64,000 nt of DNA from the NCBI GenBank assembly GCA_039917615.1, contig JBDSJD010000016.1:20899-84898 (forward strand), in the 5' to 3' direction. Positions 15,630 to 24,687 of the stretch are shown here, piece by piece. The notes under the pieces are model-generated. The model was not told where the DNA came from. It ran no database searches and was given only the letters and a program-made list of their open reading frames with translations. The stretch comes from ZC4RG30 sp039917615. Lineage in GTDB: Bacteria; Pseudomonadota; Gammaproteobacteria; Steroidobacterales; Steroidobacteraceae. Made by a program: the position numbers and the translations under genes. How positions within the stretch are numbered: the first letter of the stretch is position 1; each line of letters starts with the position of its first letter.

Positions 15630-16600
15630 GGGCCGCGCAGGCAGTCGAGCAATGCCGTGAAATCCCCGGGCAGCGGTGATTCCACGCTGACGGGTTTGCC
15701 GGTAACAGGATGCTCGAATGTAAGTTTCGCGGCATGCAGTGCCTGCCGACCGAATGACTTCAGGGCGGCGCGCTGCTGCGCAGAACTGTCGGCTGTGAGC
15801 TGCCGCCGCCCACCGTACAACGGATCACCCACCAGCGGATGCCCCACATGCGCCAGGTGCACGCGGATCTGGTGGGTGCGGCCGGTTTCCAGTATCACGC
15901 GCAGCAGGCTGTGATGCTTGAAGCGTTCGACCAGCCGGTAGTGCGTGATGGCCTCGCGGCCGTCTGCACGCACGGTCATGCGCAGTCGGTCGGTGCGATG
16001 CCGGCCGATGGGCTTGTCCACTGTGCCGCCACCGGTCATGGCGCCGACGCACAGCGCCATGTATTCGCGCACCACCGCGTGCTCTGCCAGTGCCGCCACC
16101 AGTGCCGCATGGGCTTCGAGGGTGCGCGCCACCACCAGCAGCCCGCTGGTGTCCTTGTCGATGCGATGCACGATGCCGGCGCGCGGCACGATGGCAAGCT
16201 TCGGATCCAGCGCCAGCAGTCCGTTCTGCAGGGTCTGGTTGCGATTTCCGGCGCCGGGATGAACCACAAGGCCTGCTGGCTTGTCTATGACGAACACATG
16301 GGCATCGCGATACAGCAACTTGATGGGCATGCGCTCGGGTGCAACCCGGTCGTCGGCAACGGGCCGGGCCTGCACCACCACCCTTTCGCCACCGAACACC
16401 GCATCGCGCGGGCGGGCAGGTTTGCCATTCAGGGTGACCTCCCCTTCCTTGATCCACGCTGTCAGCCGCGAGCGCGAATACCGGGGCAACGCGGCCGCCA
16501 GTGCTTGGTCCAGCCGCTGCCCGGCAAGGCAGGCCGGCAGCTCGATGGCATGTTCCACCACAGTGGCGGGTTGCGGTGTGGCGGGGGCACGGCGACTCAT
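15626..16600 (-). CDS. rluD: 23S rRNA pseudouridine synthase RluD
   Basis: A 324-residue pseudouridine synthase with an N-terminal S4 RNA-binding domain (about residues 15-80) and the RluA-family catalytic motif HRIDKDTSG, with the catalytic aspartate at residue 148. RluD modifies helix 69 of 23S rRNA. The assignment to RluD rather than RluA/RluC rests on the S4 domain and the standard linkage: divergent to bamD and overlapping pgeF by four bases. Confidence 0.93.
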   Translation of the reverse strand: MSRRAPATPQPATVVEHAIELPACLAGQRLDQALAAALPRYSRSRLTAWIKEGEVTLNGKPARPRDAVFGGERVVVQARPVADDRVAPERMPIKLLYRDAHVFVIDKPAGLVVHPGAGNRNQTLQNGLLALDPKLAIVPRAGIVHRIDKDTSGLLVVARTLEAHAALVAALAEHAVVREYMALCVGAMTGGGTVDKPIGRHRTDRLRMTVRADGREAITHYRLVERFKHHSLLRVILETGRTHQIRVHLAHVGHPLVGDPLYGGRRQLTADSSAQQRAALKSFGRQALHAAKLTFEHPVTGKPVSVESPLPGDFTALLDCLRGP

Positions 16601-16605
16601 TCGTC

Positions 16606-16611
16606 TATACT
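16606..16611 (+). promoter_or_regulatory. Candidate -10 element of the bamD promoter
   Basis: TATACT lies between the divergent rluD and bamD genes, 30 bases before the bamD ATG. No convincing -35 element was found at the normal distance, so this is tentative. Confidence 0.3.
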
Positions 16612-16641
16612 AGGGCCTGCAAACCATTTGGTCCTGATCTG

Positions 16642-17439
16642 ATGCGCAGCCTCCTGCTACTTCCCCTGTTCGCCCTGATGCTGATCACAGGCTGCGCCAG
16701 TGATCGCAACGGCGAGCAGCAGCGCCTTGCCAAACTCGAACCTTCGGTGCTCTACAAGCGCGGCCAGCAAGCACTGCGCGCCGCCGATTATGGCCAGGCG
16801 GTGGCGTTATACGGAGCGCTGACGGCACGTTATCCGTTCACTCCCGAAGCACGCCAGGCGCGCCTCGACATCATCTATGCCTACTACAAGAATGGTGAAA
16901 AGGAATCCGCCAAGGACGCCGCGGATACCTACATCCGTGAAAATCCCACTGGCGCCAAGATCGACTACGTCTGGTATATGAAGGGCCTGATCGACCTTGA
17001 ACGCGGCCGGTACGCGCCGGAGCGCTGGCTAGGCGTCGATCTTTCGGCGCGAGTACCGAAGACTGCGACCGATGCATTCGAGTCACTGCGCACCGTGGTC
17101 GATAAATTCCCGCAGAGCCCTTACGCACCGGACGCGCGGCGCCGCATGATCGTCGTGCGCAACCGGCTGGCGAGCTATGAAATACAGATTGCCAGGCACT
17201 ACATGCAGCGTGGCGCCTGGGTAGCGGCGGCGCAACGTGCCAGCCAGACCATTGACCATTATGACGGCGCGCCTGTCGTGAGCGATGCCCTGCGGGTGAT
17301 GATCCGCTGCTACAACGAACTGGGCTTCACGGACCTGGCGCAGAATGCTGAAAAGGTATTCCACGAAAACTTCCCCGATCAAACGCTGGCGGAGTCGAAG
17401 TCTTCGGGCAGCTGGTGGAAGTTCTGGGGTCGCGGCTAG
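16642..17439 (+). CDS. bamD: Outer membrane assembly lipoprotein BamD
   Basis: A 265-residue lipoprotein of the BAM complex that inserts beta-barrel proteins into the outer membrane. The signal peptide ends with the lipobox LITGC (lipidated Cys18). The body is made of TPR-like repeats with the BamD signatures LYKRGQQAL, GQAVALYGALTARYPF and FPQSPYAPDARRRMIVVRN. ATG 16642 starts directly at the signal peptide. The TAG stop shares the palindrome CTAG with the stop of the convergent nadE gene. Confidence 0.95.
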   Translation: MRSLLLLPLFALMLITGCASDRNGEQQRLAKLEPSVLYKRGQQALRAADYGQAVALYGALTARYPFTPEARQARLDIIYAYYKNGEKESAKDAADTYIRENPTGAKIDYVWYMKGLIDLERGRYAPERWLGVDLSARVPKTATDAFESLRTVVDKFPQSPYAPDARRRMIVVRNRLASYEIQIARHYMQRGAWVAAAQRASQTIDHYDGAPVVSDALRVMIRCYNELGFTDLAQNAEKVFHENFPDQTLAESKSSGSWWKFWGRG

Positions 17440-19124
17440 CGCTGGTAGCCGTTGGTGATCGGATAGCGCCAATCGCGCCCGAAAGCACGTCGGCTTACGC
17501 GGATTCCTGGCGGTGACTGGCGGCGCTTGTATTCATTGCGCTTGACCATGTCGAGCACGCGCGCGACCACATTTCGGTCAAAGCCGCGCGCCACGATTTC
17601 ATCCACCGACAAGTCTTCCTCGATGAATGCTTCAAGGATTGCATCGAGCACCGCATAAGGCGGCAGCGAGTCGGTGTCCTTCTGTTCATGACGAAGCTCG
17701 GCGCTGGGCTCGCGCTCGATTACCCGCGCCGGAATGGCGCCCTGCCCCGCATACTCGCCACGCTTAAGCGCGAGCTCGTTGCGGTAGCGCGCCAGGCGGT
17801 ACACCAGCAACTTGCTGCAATCCTTGATGGGCGCGAATCCGCCATTCATGTCGCCATACAGGGTGGCGTAGCCCACCGCCATCTCGCTCTTGTTGCCGGT
17901 GGTCAGCAGCATGCGCCCGGTCTTGTTGGAGATGGCCATCAGCAGCACGCCGCGGCAGCGGGCCTGGATGTTTTCTTCGGTGGTGTCGGGCTTGCGCCCC
18001 GCGAACTGTTCACGCAACGCTGCCAGCGTCGCCTCGAACATGCCTTCGATGGAAATGACGCTGTAGGCCACTCCCAACGTGCGCGCCTGTGCCGCGGCAT
18101 CGTCGATGCTCATCTGCGAGGTGTAACGCGAAGGCATCATCACGACCTGCACGCGGTCCGGGCCCAGCGCATCGACCGCGATAGCCGAGGTCAGCGCAGA
18201 ATCCACGCCACCGGACAGGCCCATGACAACGCCTGGAAACCGGTGTTTGGAGACGTAATCGCGCACGCCGAGCACCAGCGCCCGATAGACGCTTTCTTCC
18301 GGACCAAGCTCTGGCGCCACCGAATCCGGCGCCGCGGCAACGACTGTTACCGCGCCGTCGCTGTCGCGCTGCACATCGACGCATAGCAACGACTCTTCAA
18401 AGGCCGGCGCACGCAATACGGCCGCGCCATGACGATCGATGACGCAGGAACGGCCGTCGAAGACGAGTTCATCCTGACCACCGACCAGGTTCACGTACAC
18501 AATCGGCAGTCCGGTGTCGTCGATACGCTGCCGCAGCACCGCTTCGCGCTCGCGCTGTTTGCGCTGCTCATAGGGCGAAGCGTTGATGACGATCAGCAGC
18601 TCGGCGCCGGCGGCGCGCGCGGCCTGCGCGGGTTCTGCTTCCCAGACGTCTTCACAAATGGTGATGCCGATTCGCAGGCCGGCGAATTCCACAACCGCAG
18701 GCGCGTGGCCCGGTGTGAAATATCGCTTCTCGTCGAACACGCGGTAGTTCGGCAGGCACTGCTTGCGGTAGTTGACGGGTGCGCGCCCGGGCACGAGCAG
18801 GCGGACCGAGTTGTAGATGATTGGCGCGTTGCCAGTTCCCTCGTATTCCGGATAGCCGACCAGAATCGCGGGCAGCTGTGCAGCGGTATCGTCTACATCG
18901 CTCGCCAGCGCCGCCAGTGCCTGCTCCACCTGTATGCGCAGGCCGCGATGGAACAGCAGATCCTCAGGGGGATAACCCGACAGGGTCAGTTCGGGAAACA
19001 CCACCAGATCCGCACCCATGGAGCGCGCTCGCAGCGCGGTTTCGCGGACGCGCGCAGCGTTACCCTTCACGTCACCGACGAGCAAGTCCAGCTGCGCGAG
19101 CGCAATGCGAGGCCCTGCGGCCAT
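17436..19124 (-). CDS. nadE: Glutamine-dependent NAD+ synthetase
   Basis: A 562-residue two-domain enzyme that makes NAD+ from deamido-NAD+, ATP and glutamine. The N-terminal nitrilase-type glutaminase domain has the triad Glu45 (FPELTLSG), Lys121 (YRKQCLPNY) and Cys157 (TICEDVW). The C-terminal synthetase has the ATP-binding motif SGGVDS at residues 304-309. It lies six bases after sucD on the same strand and probably shares its transcript. The 3' end overlaps bamD by three bases at a shared CTAG. Confidence 0.96.
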   Translation of the reverse strand: MAAGPRIALAQLDLLVGDVKGNAARVRETALRARSMGADLVVFPELTLSGYPPEDLLFHRGLRIQVEQALAALASDVDDTAAQLPAILVGYPEYEGTGNAPIIYNSVRLLVPGRAPVNYRKQCLPNYRVFDEKRYFTPGHAPAVVEFAGLRIGITICEDVWEAEPAQAARAAGAELLIVINASPYEQRKQREREAVLRQRIDDTGLPIVYVNLVGGQDELVFDGRSCVIDRHGAAVLRAPAFEESLLCVDVQRDSDGAVTVVAAAPDSVAPELGPEESVYRALVLGVRDYVSKHRFPGVVMGLSGGVDSALTSAIAVDALGPDRVQVVMMPSRYTSQMSIDDAAAQARTLGVAYSVISIEGMFEATLAALREQFAGRKPDTTEENIQARCRGVLLMAISNKTGRMLLTTGNKSEMAVGYATLYGDMNGGFAPIKDCSKLLVYRLARYRNELALKRGEYAGQGAIPARVIEREPSAELRHEQKDTDSLPPYAVLDAILEAFIEEDLSVDEIVARGFDRNVVARVLDMVKRNEYKRRQSPPGIRVSRRAFGRDWRYPITNGYQR

Positions 19125-19130
19125 GTGATG

Positions 19131-19361
19131 CTATTTCTTGCGCGCCGGCCGGCGTGCGGTTTTGCGGGTGCGTGCACCTGCGGTACGCGACGCCTTGGCC
19201 CGCGGACTCGGTTTGGCCCTAGCCTTCGTCTTCGTCTTCGCCTTGGCCTTCACCTTTGACGTGGCCTTCATCTTTGACTTGGCCTTCGCCTTCGACTTGG
19301 TCTTCGCTTTGACCTTCGCCTTCACCTTGGCCCTGGACTTCACCTTCACCTTCGCCTTGCG
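19131..19361 (-). repeat. Degenerate Lys/Ala-coding repeat tract (SucD tail)
   Basis: This part of sucD consists of degenerate short units such as KVKAK, KSKAKAK and KTKARAK. On the plus strand it reads as CTTCGCC/CTTGGCC/CTTTGAC-type hexamer repeats. Its composition is sharply different from the rest of the gene and from its neighbours. Slippage within such repeats would be expected to change tail length among strains. Confidence 0.8.
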
Positions 19362-20285
19362 CATGGACGCCGGCCGCTCGCCGATCTGCGCTTCACTGAC
19401 GCGGCGCCGGGCCCGCACATTCAACAGCTCGGCCATCGCGGCGCCCAGATCCGCCACGCTTTTTACAGTGCGCACACCGGCGTCTTCCAGTGCGCGGAAT
19501 TTGTCGGCCGCTGTGCCTTTGCCGCCCGCAACCACAGCACCCGCATGCCCCATACGTTTGCCTGGTGGCGCCGTAACGCCCGCGATGTAGGCAACCACCG
19601 GCTTGGTCACGAAGCGCGCGATATGCGCGGCAGCAGCCTCTTCATCGCTGCCGCCGATCTCGCCGACCATGACGATGCCTTCGGTCTGAGGATCGCGCTC
19701 GAACAGTTCGATGACATCGATGAAGTTCATGCCACGCACCGGATCGCCGCCGATGCCCACGCAGGTGCTCTGGCCAAGGCCGATCTGCGTGGTCTGGTGC
19801 ACGGCCTCGTAAGTGAGCGTGCCGGAACGGGAAACAATGCCCACGCAGCCACGCTGGTGAATGAACCCCGGCATGATGCCGATCTTGCATTCATCCGGAG
19901 TGATGATGCCCGGGCAGTTGGGGCCGATGAGTCGAGTCGGCGTGCCGGCAAGCGCCGCCTTGACGCGAATCATGTCATTGACCGGAATGCCTTCTGTGAT
20001 GCAGACCACAAGCTCGATGCCGGCATCGGCCGCTTCAAGGATGGCATCGGCCGCGAACGCCGCCGGCACATAGATCATGCTGACAGTGGCGCCAGTGCCG
20101 GTCACCGCATTTTGCACGGTGTCGAACACCGGTAGATCCAGATGCTGCGAACCACCGCGACCCGGCGTTACGCCTCCGACGATTCGCGTGCCGTAGGCCA
20201 CGCACTGCTGGGCATGGAAGGTGCCCTGCTTGCCGGTGAAACCCTGGACAATGACTTTGCTGCGTTTGTTGACAAGAATGCTCAT
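19131..20285 (-). CDS. sucD: Succinyl-CoA synthetase alpha subunit with Lys/Ala-rich C-terminal extension
   Basis: Residues 1 to about 292 form a normal SucD: CoA-binding Rossmann domain, GPNCPGIITP, and the phosphorylated histidine (residue 247) in RMGHAGA. With SucC it makes ATP or GTP and succinate from succinyl-CoA in the TCA cycle. E. coli SucD ends near residue 289. Here a further 90 or so residues follow: a short linker and then about 76 residues (309-384) of alternating Lys and Ala/Val/Thr/Ser, ending in Arg-rich ARRPARKK, like a histone H1 tail. The frame is uninterrupted, so the tail should be translated unless the assembly is wrong. Confidence 0.95.
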   Translation of the reverse strand: MSILVNKRSKVIVQGFTGKQGTFHAQQCVAYGTRIVGGVTPGRGGSQHLDLPVFDTVQNAVTGTGATVSMIYVPAAFAADAILEAADAGIELVVCITEGIPVNDMIRVKAALAGTPTRLIGPNCPGIITPDECKIGIMPGFIHQRGCVGIVSRSGTLTYEAVHQTTQIGLGQSTCVGIGGDPVRGMNFIDVIELFERDPQTEGIVMVGEIGGSDEEAAAAHIARFVTKPVVAYIAGVTAPPGKRMGHAGAVVAGGKGTAADKFRALEDAGVRTVKSVADLGAAMAELLNVRARRRVSEAQIGERPASMRKAKVKVKSRAKVKAKVKAKTKSKAKAKSKMKATSKVKAKAKTKTKARAKPSPRAKASRTAGARTRKTARRPARKK

Positions 20286-20306
20286 GGGAATTCTGCTGCG
20301 CGTTGA

Positions 20307-21473
20307 CTAGCGGGACCGGGCGGCGGCGACGGCTTTTTTGGCGGCGTCGGTGAGTGCTGCGGCTGGCGTTACGGCCAGGCCGCTCTGCGCGAGCATCTCG
20401 CGTGCCTGTTTGGCATTGGTGCCTTCCAGACGCACGATAACCGGCACTTTTACACCCACCTTCTGCACGGCGGTGATGATGCCTTCGGCAATCACGTCGC
20501 AACGGACGATGCCGCCGAAGATATTCACCAGGATGGCGCGCACATTGGGATTGGCAAGGATCAGCTCGAACGCCGCGGTGACGCGCTCCACCGTTGCGCC
20601 ACCACCCACATCGAGGAAATTGGCCGGCTTGCCGCCATGCAGCTTGATGATGTCCATGGTGGCCATCGCAAGGCCGGCGCCATTGACCATGCAGGCGATA
20701 TCGCCATCCAGCGATACGTAGTTCAGGTCGTGTTCGGCGGCGCGTGCCTCGATGGGGTCTTCCTGTGTCCTGTCGCGCAGGGCTGCCAGCTCCGGGTGAC
20801 GGAACAATGCATTGGGATCGATGCCGATCTTGGCATCCAGCGCCACAAGATTGCCGGCCTTGGTGACGATCAGCGGATTGACTTCCACGAGGCTTGCATC
20901 CTGTTCGATATATAGCTTGTACAGCGCCTGCAGGATTTTCGTGAATTCCCCGATCTGGCTGCCGGTGAAGCCCAGGCCGAAAGCAAGCGTACGCGCCTGA
21001 TAGGGCTCGAGGCCCACGGCGGGATGCACGGTGACAGACAGAATTTTGTGCGGCTCTTTCTCGGCGACGGTCTCGATGTCCATGCCGCCCGCCGCCGAAG
21101 CGACCACGGCGATGCGGCTCTTTTCCCTGTTCAGGGTGAGGCTCAGGTAGATCTCGCGTTCGATCTCCGAGCCTGACTCCACGTACACCTGGCTGACCGG
21201 CAGGCCATCGGCGCCGGTCTGTTTGGTGACCAGACTGGTGCCGAGCATCTTGCCGGCAGCTTCGCGCACGGCGTCGAGCTCGTGCGTGACTTTCACGCCC
21301 CCGGCCTTGCCGCGGCCGCCGGCATGCACCTGCGCCTTCACCACCCAGACGGATCCGCCCAGTTTTTTTGCCATGGCGACCGCTTCGTCAGCCGTGGCGG
21401 CGACAAAACCTGTAGGCACCGGAATGCCGTATTCGGCAAATATCTTCTTGGACTGGTATTCGTGCAGATTCAT
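20307..21473 (-). CDS. sucC: Succinyl-CoA synthetase beta subunit
   Basis: The 388-residue protein has exactly the E. coli SucC length. It starts MNLHEYQSKKIFAEYGIPVP, has the ATP-grasp domain (KAQVHAGGRGKAGGVK) and the late CoA-ligase part with NIFGGIVRCDVIAEG. It forms the alpha-beta unit of succinyl-CoA synthetase with SucD, 21 bases downstream. ATG 21473 is chosen by alignment and has AAGG upstream; the open frame continues further. The gene is divergent from pilS. Confidence 0.97.
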   Translation of the reverse strand: MNLHEYQSKKIFAEYGIPVPTGFVAATADEAVAMAKKLGGSVWVVKAQVHAGGRGKAGGVKVTHELDAVREAAGKMLGTSLVTKQTGADGLPVSQVYVESGSEIEREIYLSLTLNREKSRIAVVASAAGGMDIETVAEKEPHKILSVTVHPAVGLEPYQARTLAFGLGFTGSQIGEFTKILQALYKLYIEQDASLVEVNPLIVTKAGNLVALDAKIGIDPNALFRHPELAALRDRTQEDPIEARAAEHDLNYVSLDGDIACMVNGAGLAMATMDIIKLHGGKPANFLDVGGGATVERVTAAFELILANPNVRAILVNIFGGIVRCDVIAEGIITAVQKVGVKVPVIVRLEGTNAKQAREMLAQSGLAVTPAAALTDAAKKAVAAARSR

Positions 21474-21638
21474 TGCGGACCTTTGCGATTCGAGCCCGTC
21501 ATTTTGGCGGAATCGCCACCCTGCCGCCAGTACGAAACACGAAATCTGCTGATGGCATGTACGCAGGAATCCGTGGTGCATCACAGTTGCAAGCCCCGTC
21601 GAATCGCCGCGCGGCGACGCAGTGCTAGAGTCCGGGCA

Positions 21639-23282
21639 ATGCGCTTCACTTCCGACAGCAGGACAGGCCCTGCTGACAACGCGCCCTCGGATCTCGCCTG
21701 GCGTGTAATCGGGCTGGTAAATCTATACCGCCTGCTCATTGCGGGCGGCCTGTTCATTGCCAGCCGGCTGGAGCTGGTGCGCGATCTGCTGATCATTCCG
21801 CAGCCGACGCAGATGACCGTGATCTGCGCTGCCTACTTTCTGACAGCCATTGGCGTCATCGCCATGCGCAGACTCTCTTTTGCCAGCCTGCGCATGCTGG
21901 CACTTGTGCATGCCCTGATCGATTCGGTTGCCATCGCGTGGATCCTGTGGGCCAGCGGGGGTGTGCAGGGGGGCCTCGGCATCCTGCTGTTGCTACCGAT
22001 CGGCGCGATGGCGCTGCTGGCCAGCAACCGCGACGCGTTCTTCATGGCCGCCACGGCGACGGTGGCCGTGCTCGCGCAGCAGCTGGCATGGAATCTGGGA
22101 CCTGGCCGCGGCGGTGGCGACTACATCAATGCCGGCGTGCTCGGCACGGTTATTTTCCTTGCCGCATTGTCGGTACGACCCCTTGCGAACCGTCTGCTGC
22201 AGAGCGAAGCGCTGGTGCGACGGCAGGAGCTTGATCTTGCCAATCTGGCGCAGTTGTCGCAGTACATCGTGGCGCATCTGCGCGAAAGCATCCTCGTTGT
22301 GGATGATCAGGACCGCATCCGGCTGATTAACGAACCGGCCGCCGGCATGCTGGGCAACACCAATGCCTGGCCGGGTGCGTTGCTGGGCGAATGCTCCCCG
22401 CGGCTGCTGTTTCTGCTGTCCGCGTGGCGCCAGCACGGCGATGATCCGGATACAGGCACTTTTCCGGCTGCCGATGGTGCGCGACTAATCCAGCCGCACT
22501 TCGCCAATCTTGGCATCGGCCGGGCCGGCCCGGTGCTGGCTTTCCTGGAAGACACCAGCTTGCTGGCCGAGAAGGTGCAGCAATCGAAGCTCGCGTCGCT
22601 GGGCCGCCTGTCGGCGAGCATCGCGCATGAGATTCGCACACCGATCGGCGCGATGAGTCATGCTGGGCAGCTGCTGGCGGAATCACCGGCGATTGCGCCG
22701 GAGGATCGGCGCCTGACGCAGATCATTCGCGACAATGCCGAGCGCGTCAGCCGCATCGTCGAGAACGTGCTGGAACTTTCGCGGCGCACCACCCGCCGGC
22801 CAGAGCGCATCGAGCTTGCTAGCTGGATCGGGGAGTTCTGGGCCGAGTTCTGCGCGACCCAGCAGATCTCCGCGGCGCAGCTGCAGATCGCGATATCGCC
22901 CGATGAAGGCAGCGAAATCGAAATCAGTGTGGATCCGACGCAGTTGCACCAGGTGATGTGGAACCTGTGCCAGAACGCACTGACGCACGGCCAGACCGCT
23001 GGCCTCATCAACGAACCGGTGAAGATCCGTTACGGCCGTATCGCCAGCAATGGCCGGCCCTTCGTGGAAGTGGCTGACAAGGGCCCCGGCATTGCCAGTG
23101 CCGACATGGAACGGGTGTTCGAGCCTTTCTTCACCAACGCGCCCCGCGGCACGGGCCTCGGCCTTTTCCTGGCGCGCGAACTGGCAGAGGCGAACGGTGC
23201 CACGCTGTTGCACGAGGCACCGTTGGAGGGTGGCAGCGTCTTCCGGCTGGTGTTTGCCGATCCCGGTCGCTGGCAAGAATGA
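21639..23282 (+). CDS. pilS: Sensor histidine kinase PilS
   Basis: A 547-residue membrane sensor kinase. Up to six hydrophobic segments lie in residues 20-190, followed by a PAS-like region (about 205-310). The HisKA dimerisation helix has the phospho-accepting His330 in SIAHEIRTPIG, and the ATP-binding domain has DKGPGIASADMERVFEPFF and GTGLGLFLAREL. It sits 17 bases upstream of an NtrC-type response regulator and near pilA and pilBCD, so it is PilS, the kinase that controls pilin expression and, in Pseudomonas, senses pilin in the membrane. Confidence 0.9.
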   Translation: MRFTSDSRTGPADNAPSDLAWRVIGLVNLYRLLIAGGLFIASRLELVRDLLIIPQPTQMTVICAAYFLTAIGVIAMRRLSFASLRMLALVHALIDSVAIAWILWASGGVQGGLGILLLLPIGAMALLASNRDAFFMAATATVAVLAQQLAWNLGPGRGGGDYINAGVLGTVIFLAALSVRPLANRLLQSEALVRRQELDLANLAQLSQYIVAHLRESILVVDDQDRIRLINEPAAGMLGNTNAWPGALLGECSPRLLFLLSAWRQHGDDPDTGTFPAADGARLIQPHFANLGIGRAGPVLAFLEDTSLLAEKVQQSKLASLGRLSASIAHEIRTPIGAMSHAGQLLAESPAIAPEDRRLTQIIRDNAERVSRIVENVLELSRRTTRRPERIELASWIGEFWAEFCATQQISAAQLQIAISPDEGSEIEISVDPTQLHQVMWNLCQNALTHGQTAGLINEPVKIRYGRIASNGRPFVEVADKGPGIASADMERVFEPFFTNAPRGTGLGLFLARELAEANGATLLHEAPLEGGSVFRLVFADPGRWQE

Positions 23283-23299
23283 ATTAACATCCAGCCACG

Positions 23300-24679
23300 A
23301 TGCCCGACGCGCGCGTACTGATCGTTGACGATGAGCCCGATCTGGTCGAGCTGGTCGCGCTGACGCTCAGCCGGATGGGATTGCATCCGGCCAGCGCCGC
23401 CACCCTGCGCGACGCGCAGCGGCTGCTGCTCTCGGAATCCTTTGACCTGGTGTTGTGCGACATGCGCCTGCCAGATGGTGATGGACTGGATCTGCTCGAC
23501 TGGCTCCAGAACCGTCGCCCGGGCCTGCCCTGCGCAGTCATCACTGCCCACGGCAATGTCGAAACGGCGGTGCGCGCCCTGAAAAAGGGAGCGTTCGATT
23601 TCCTCTCCAAACCGCTGGATCTGGGCGCCTTGCGCCGGCTGATTACCAGCGCGCTGAAATTGGGGGAACGCAGCGAGGATGGCAGCCTGACGTTTCAGGG
23701 GCCGCGGCTGCTCGGACATTCGGAACCGATGCGGCTGCTGCGCGAGATGATCTCGCGCGTAGCGCGCAGCCAGGCCCCTGTGCATGTGGCTGGCGAAAGT
23801 GGCACCGGCAAAGAGCTGGTGGCACGACTCATCCATCTGACGGGGCCGCGCGCCGAAGCGCCCTTCGTCGCCGTGAACTGCGGCGCCATTCCCGGTGAGC
23901 TGATGGAAAGCGAGCTGTTCGGGCACAAGCGCGGCAGCTTCACGGGTGCGGTCGCCGACAAGAAGGGCCTGGTGCAGAGCGCTGATGGCGGCACGCTGTT
24001 CCTTGACGAAGTCGCCGACCTGCCGCTGCACATGCAGGTGAAACTGTTGCGCGTGATCCAGGAAAAGACGGTGCGCCCGGTGGGCGAGACCGAAGAGCAA
24101 CCCGTGGACGTGCGACTGCTGTCGGCCACGCACAAGAACCTGGCTGAACAGGTCGCAGTCGGGAAATTCCGTGAAGACCTGTTCTATCGCATCAACGTCA
24201 TCGAGATGCGCGTGCCGAGTCTGCGCGAGCGGGCCGAGGACATTCCGGAACTCACCGAGCAGATCCTGCGCAGGATGGCGCGACGCACGGACGACAGCAC
24301 GGTTGAGATCACCGCGGCGGCCATGGACAAGCTCGGCGGTTATGCTTTTCCGGGCAATGTGCGCGAACTGGAAAACATACTTGAGCGCGCCCTGACGCTC
24401 TGCAGCGATGGCAGGATCCAGCCCGACGACATCCGGCTGCGAACCGTGGGACACGCGGACATTCCGGTCCATTCGACGCGAGCGGATGCCGCGCCACAAA
24501 CCGCAGCCGGCAAAGTGCCCGCAGGCCCCGCCCTGGGCGATCAGATGGAAGGTATGGAGCGCGAGGCCATCGTGCGGGCCCTGGAACAAACGCGCTACAA
24601 CAAGACTGCGGCCGCCAGGCTGCTGGGAGTTACCTTTCGGGCGCTGCGTTACCGGATCAAGAAACTGGGGATTGAATAA
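23300..24679 (+). CDS. pilR: Sigma-54-dependent response regulator PilR
   Basis: A 459-residue NtrC-family activator. The receiver domain has acidic residues 10-11 and phospho-acceptor Asp54. The central AAA+ domain has Walker A GESGTGKE (residues 165-172) and GSFTGA (212-217), the loop that contacts sigma-54. A Fis-type helix-turn-helix ends the protein (NKTAAARLLGVTFRALRYRI). It is phosphorylated by PilS and activates the sigma-54 promoter in front of pilA, less than 1 kb downstream. Its stop is eight bases from the convergent ccdB stop. Confidence 0.93.
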   Translation: MPDARVLIVDDEPDLVELVALTLSRMGLHPASAATLRDAQRLLLSESFDLVLCDMRLPDGDGLDLLDWLQNRRPGLPCAVITAHGNVETAVRALKKGAFDFLSKPLDLGALRRLITSALKLGERSEDGSLTFQGPRLLGHSEPMRLLREMISRVARSQAPVHVAGESGTGKELVARLIHLTGPRAEAPFVAVNCGAIPGELMESELFGHKRGSFTGAVADKKGLVQSADGGTLFLDEVADLPLHMQVKLLRVIQEKTVRPVGETEEQPVDVRLLSATHKNLAEQVAVGKFREDLFYRINVIEMRVPSLRERAEDIPELTEQILRRMARRTDDSTVEITAAAMDKLGGYAFPGNVRELENILERALTLCSDGRIQPDDIRLRTVGHADIPVHSTRADAAPQTAAGKVPAGPALGDQMEGMEREAIVRALEQTRYNKTAAARLLGVTFRALRYRIKKLGIE

Positions 24680-24687
24680 GCTTCCAA

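Noticed and set aside
19200..19361. Repeats in the sucD tail as a possible CRISPR or satellite array
   Set aside because: The units are short, degenerate and in frame as Lys/Ala codons; there are no unique spacers of constant length.
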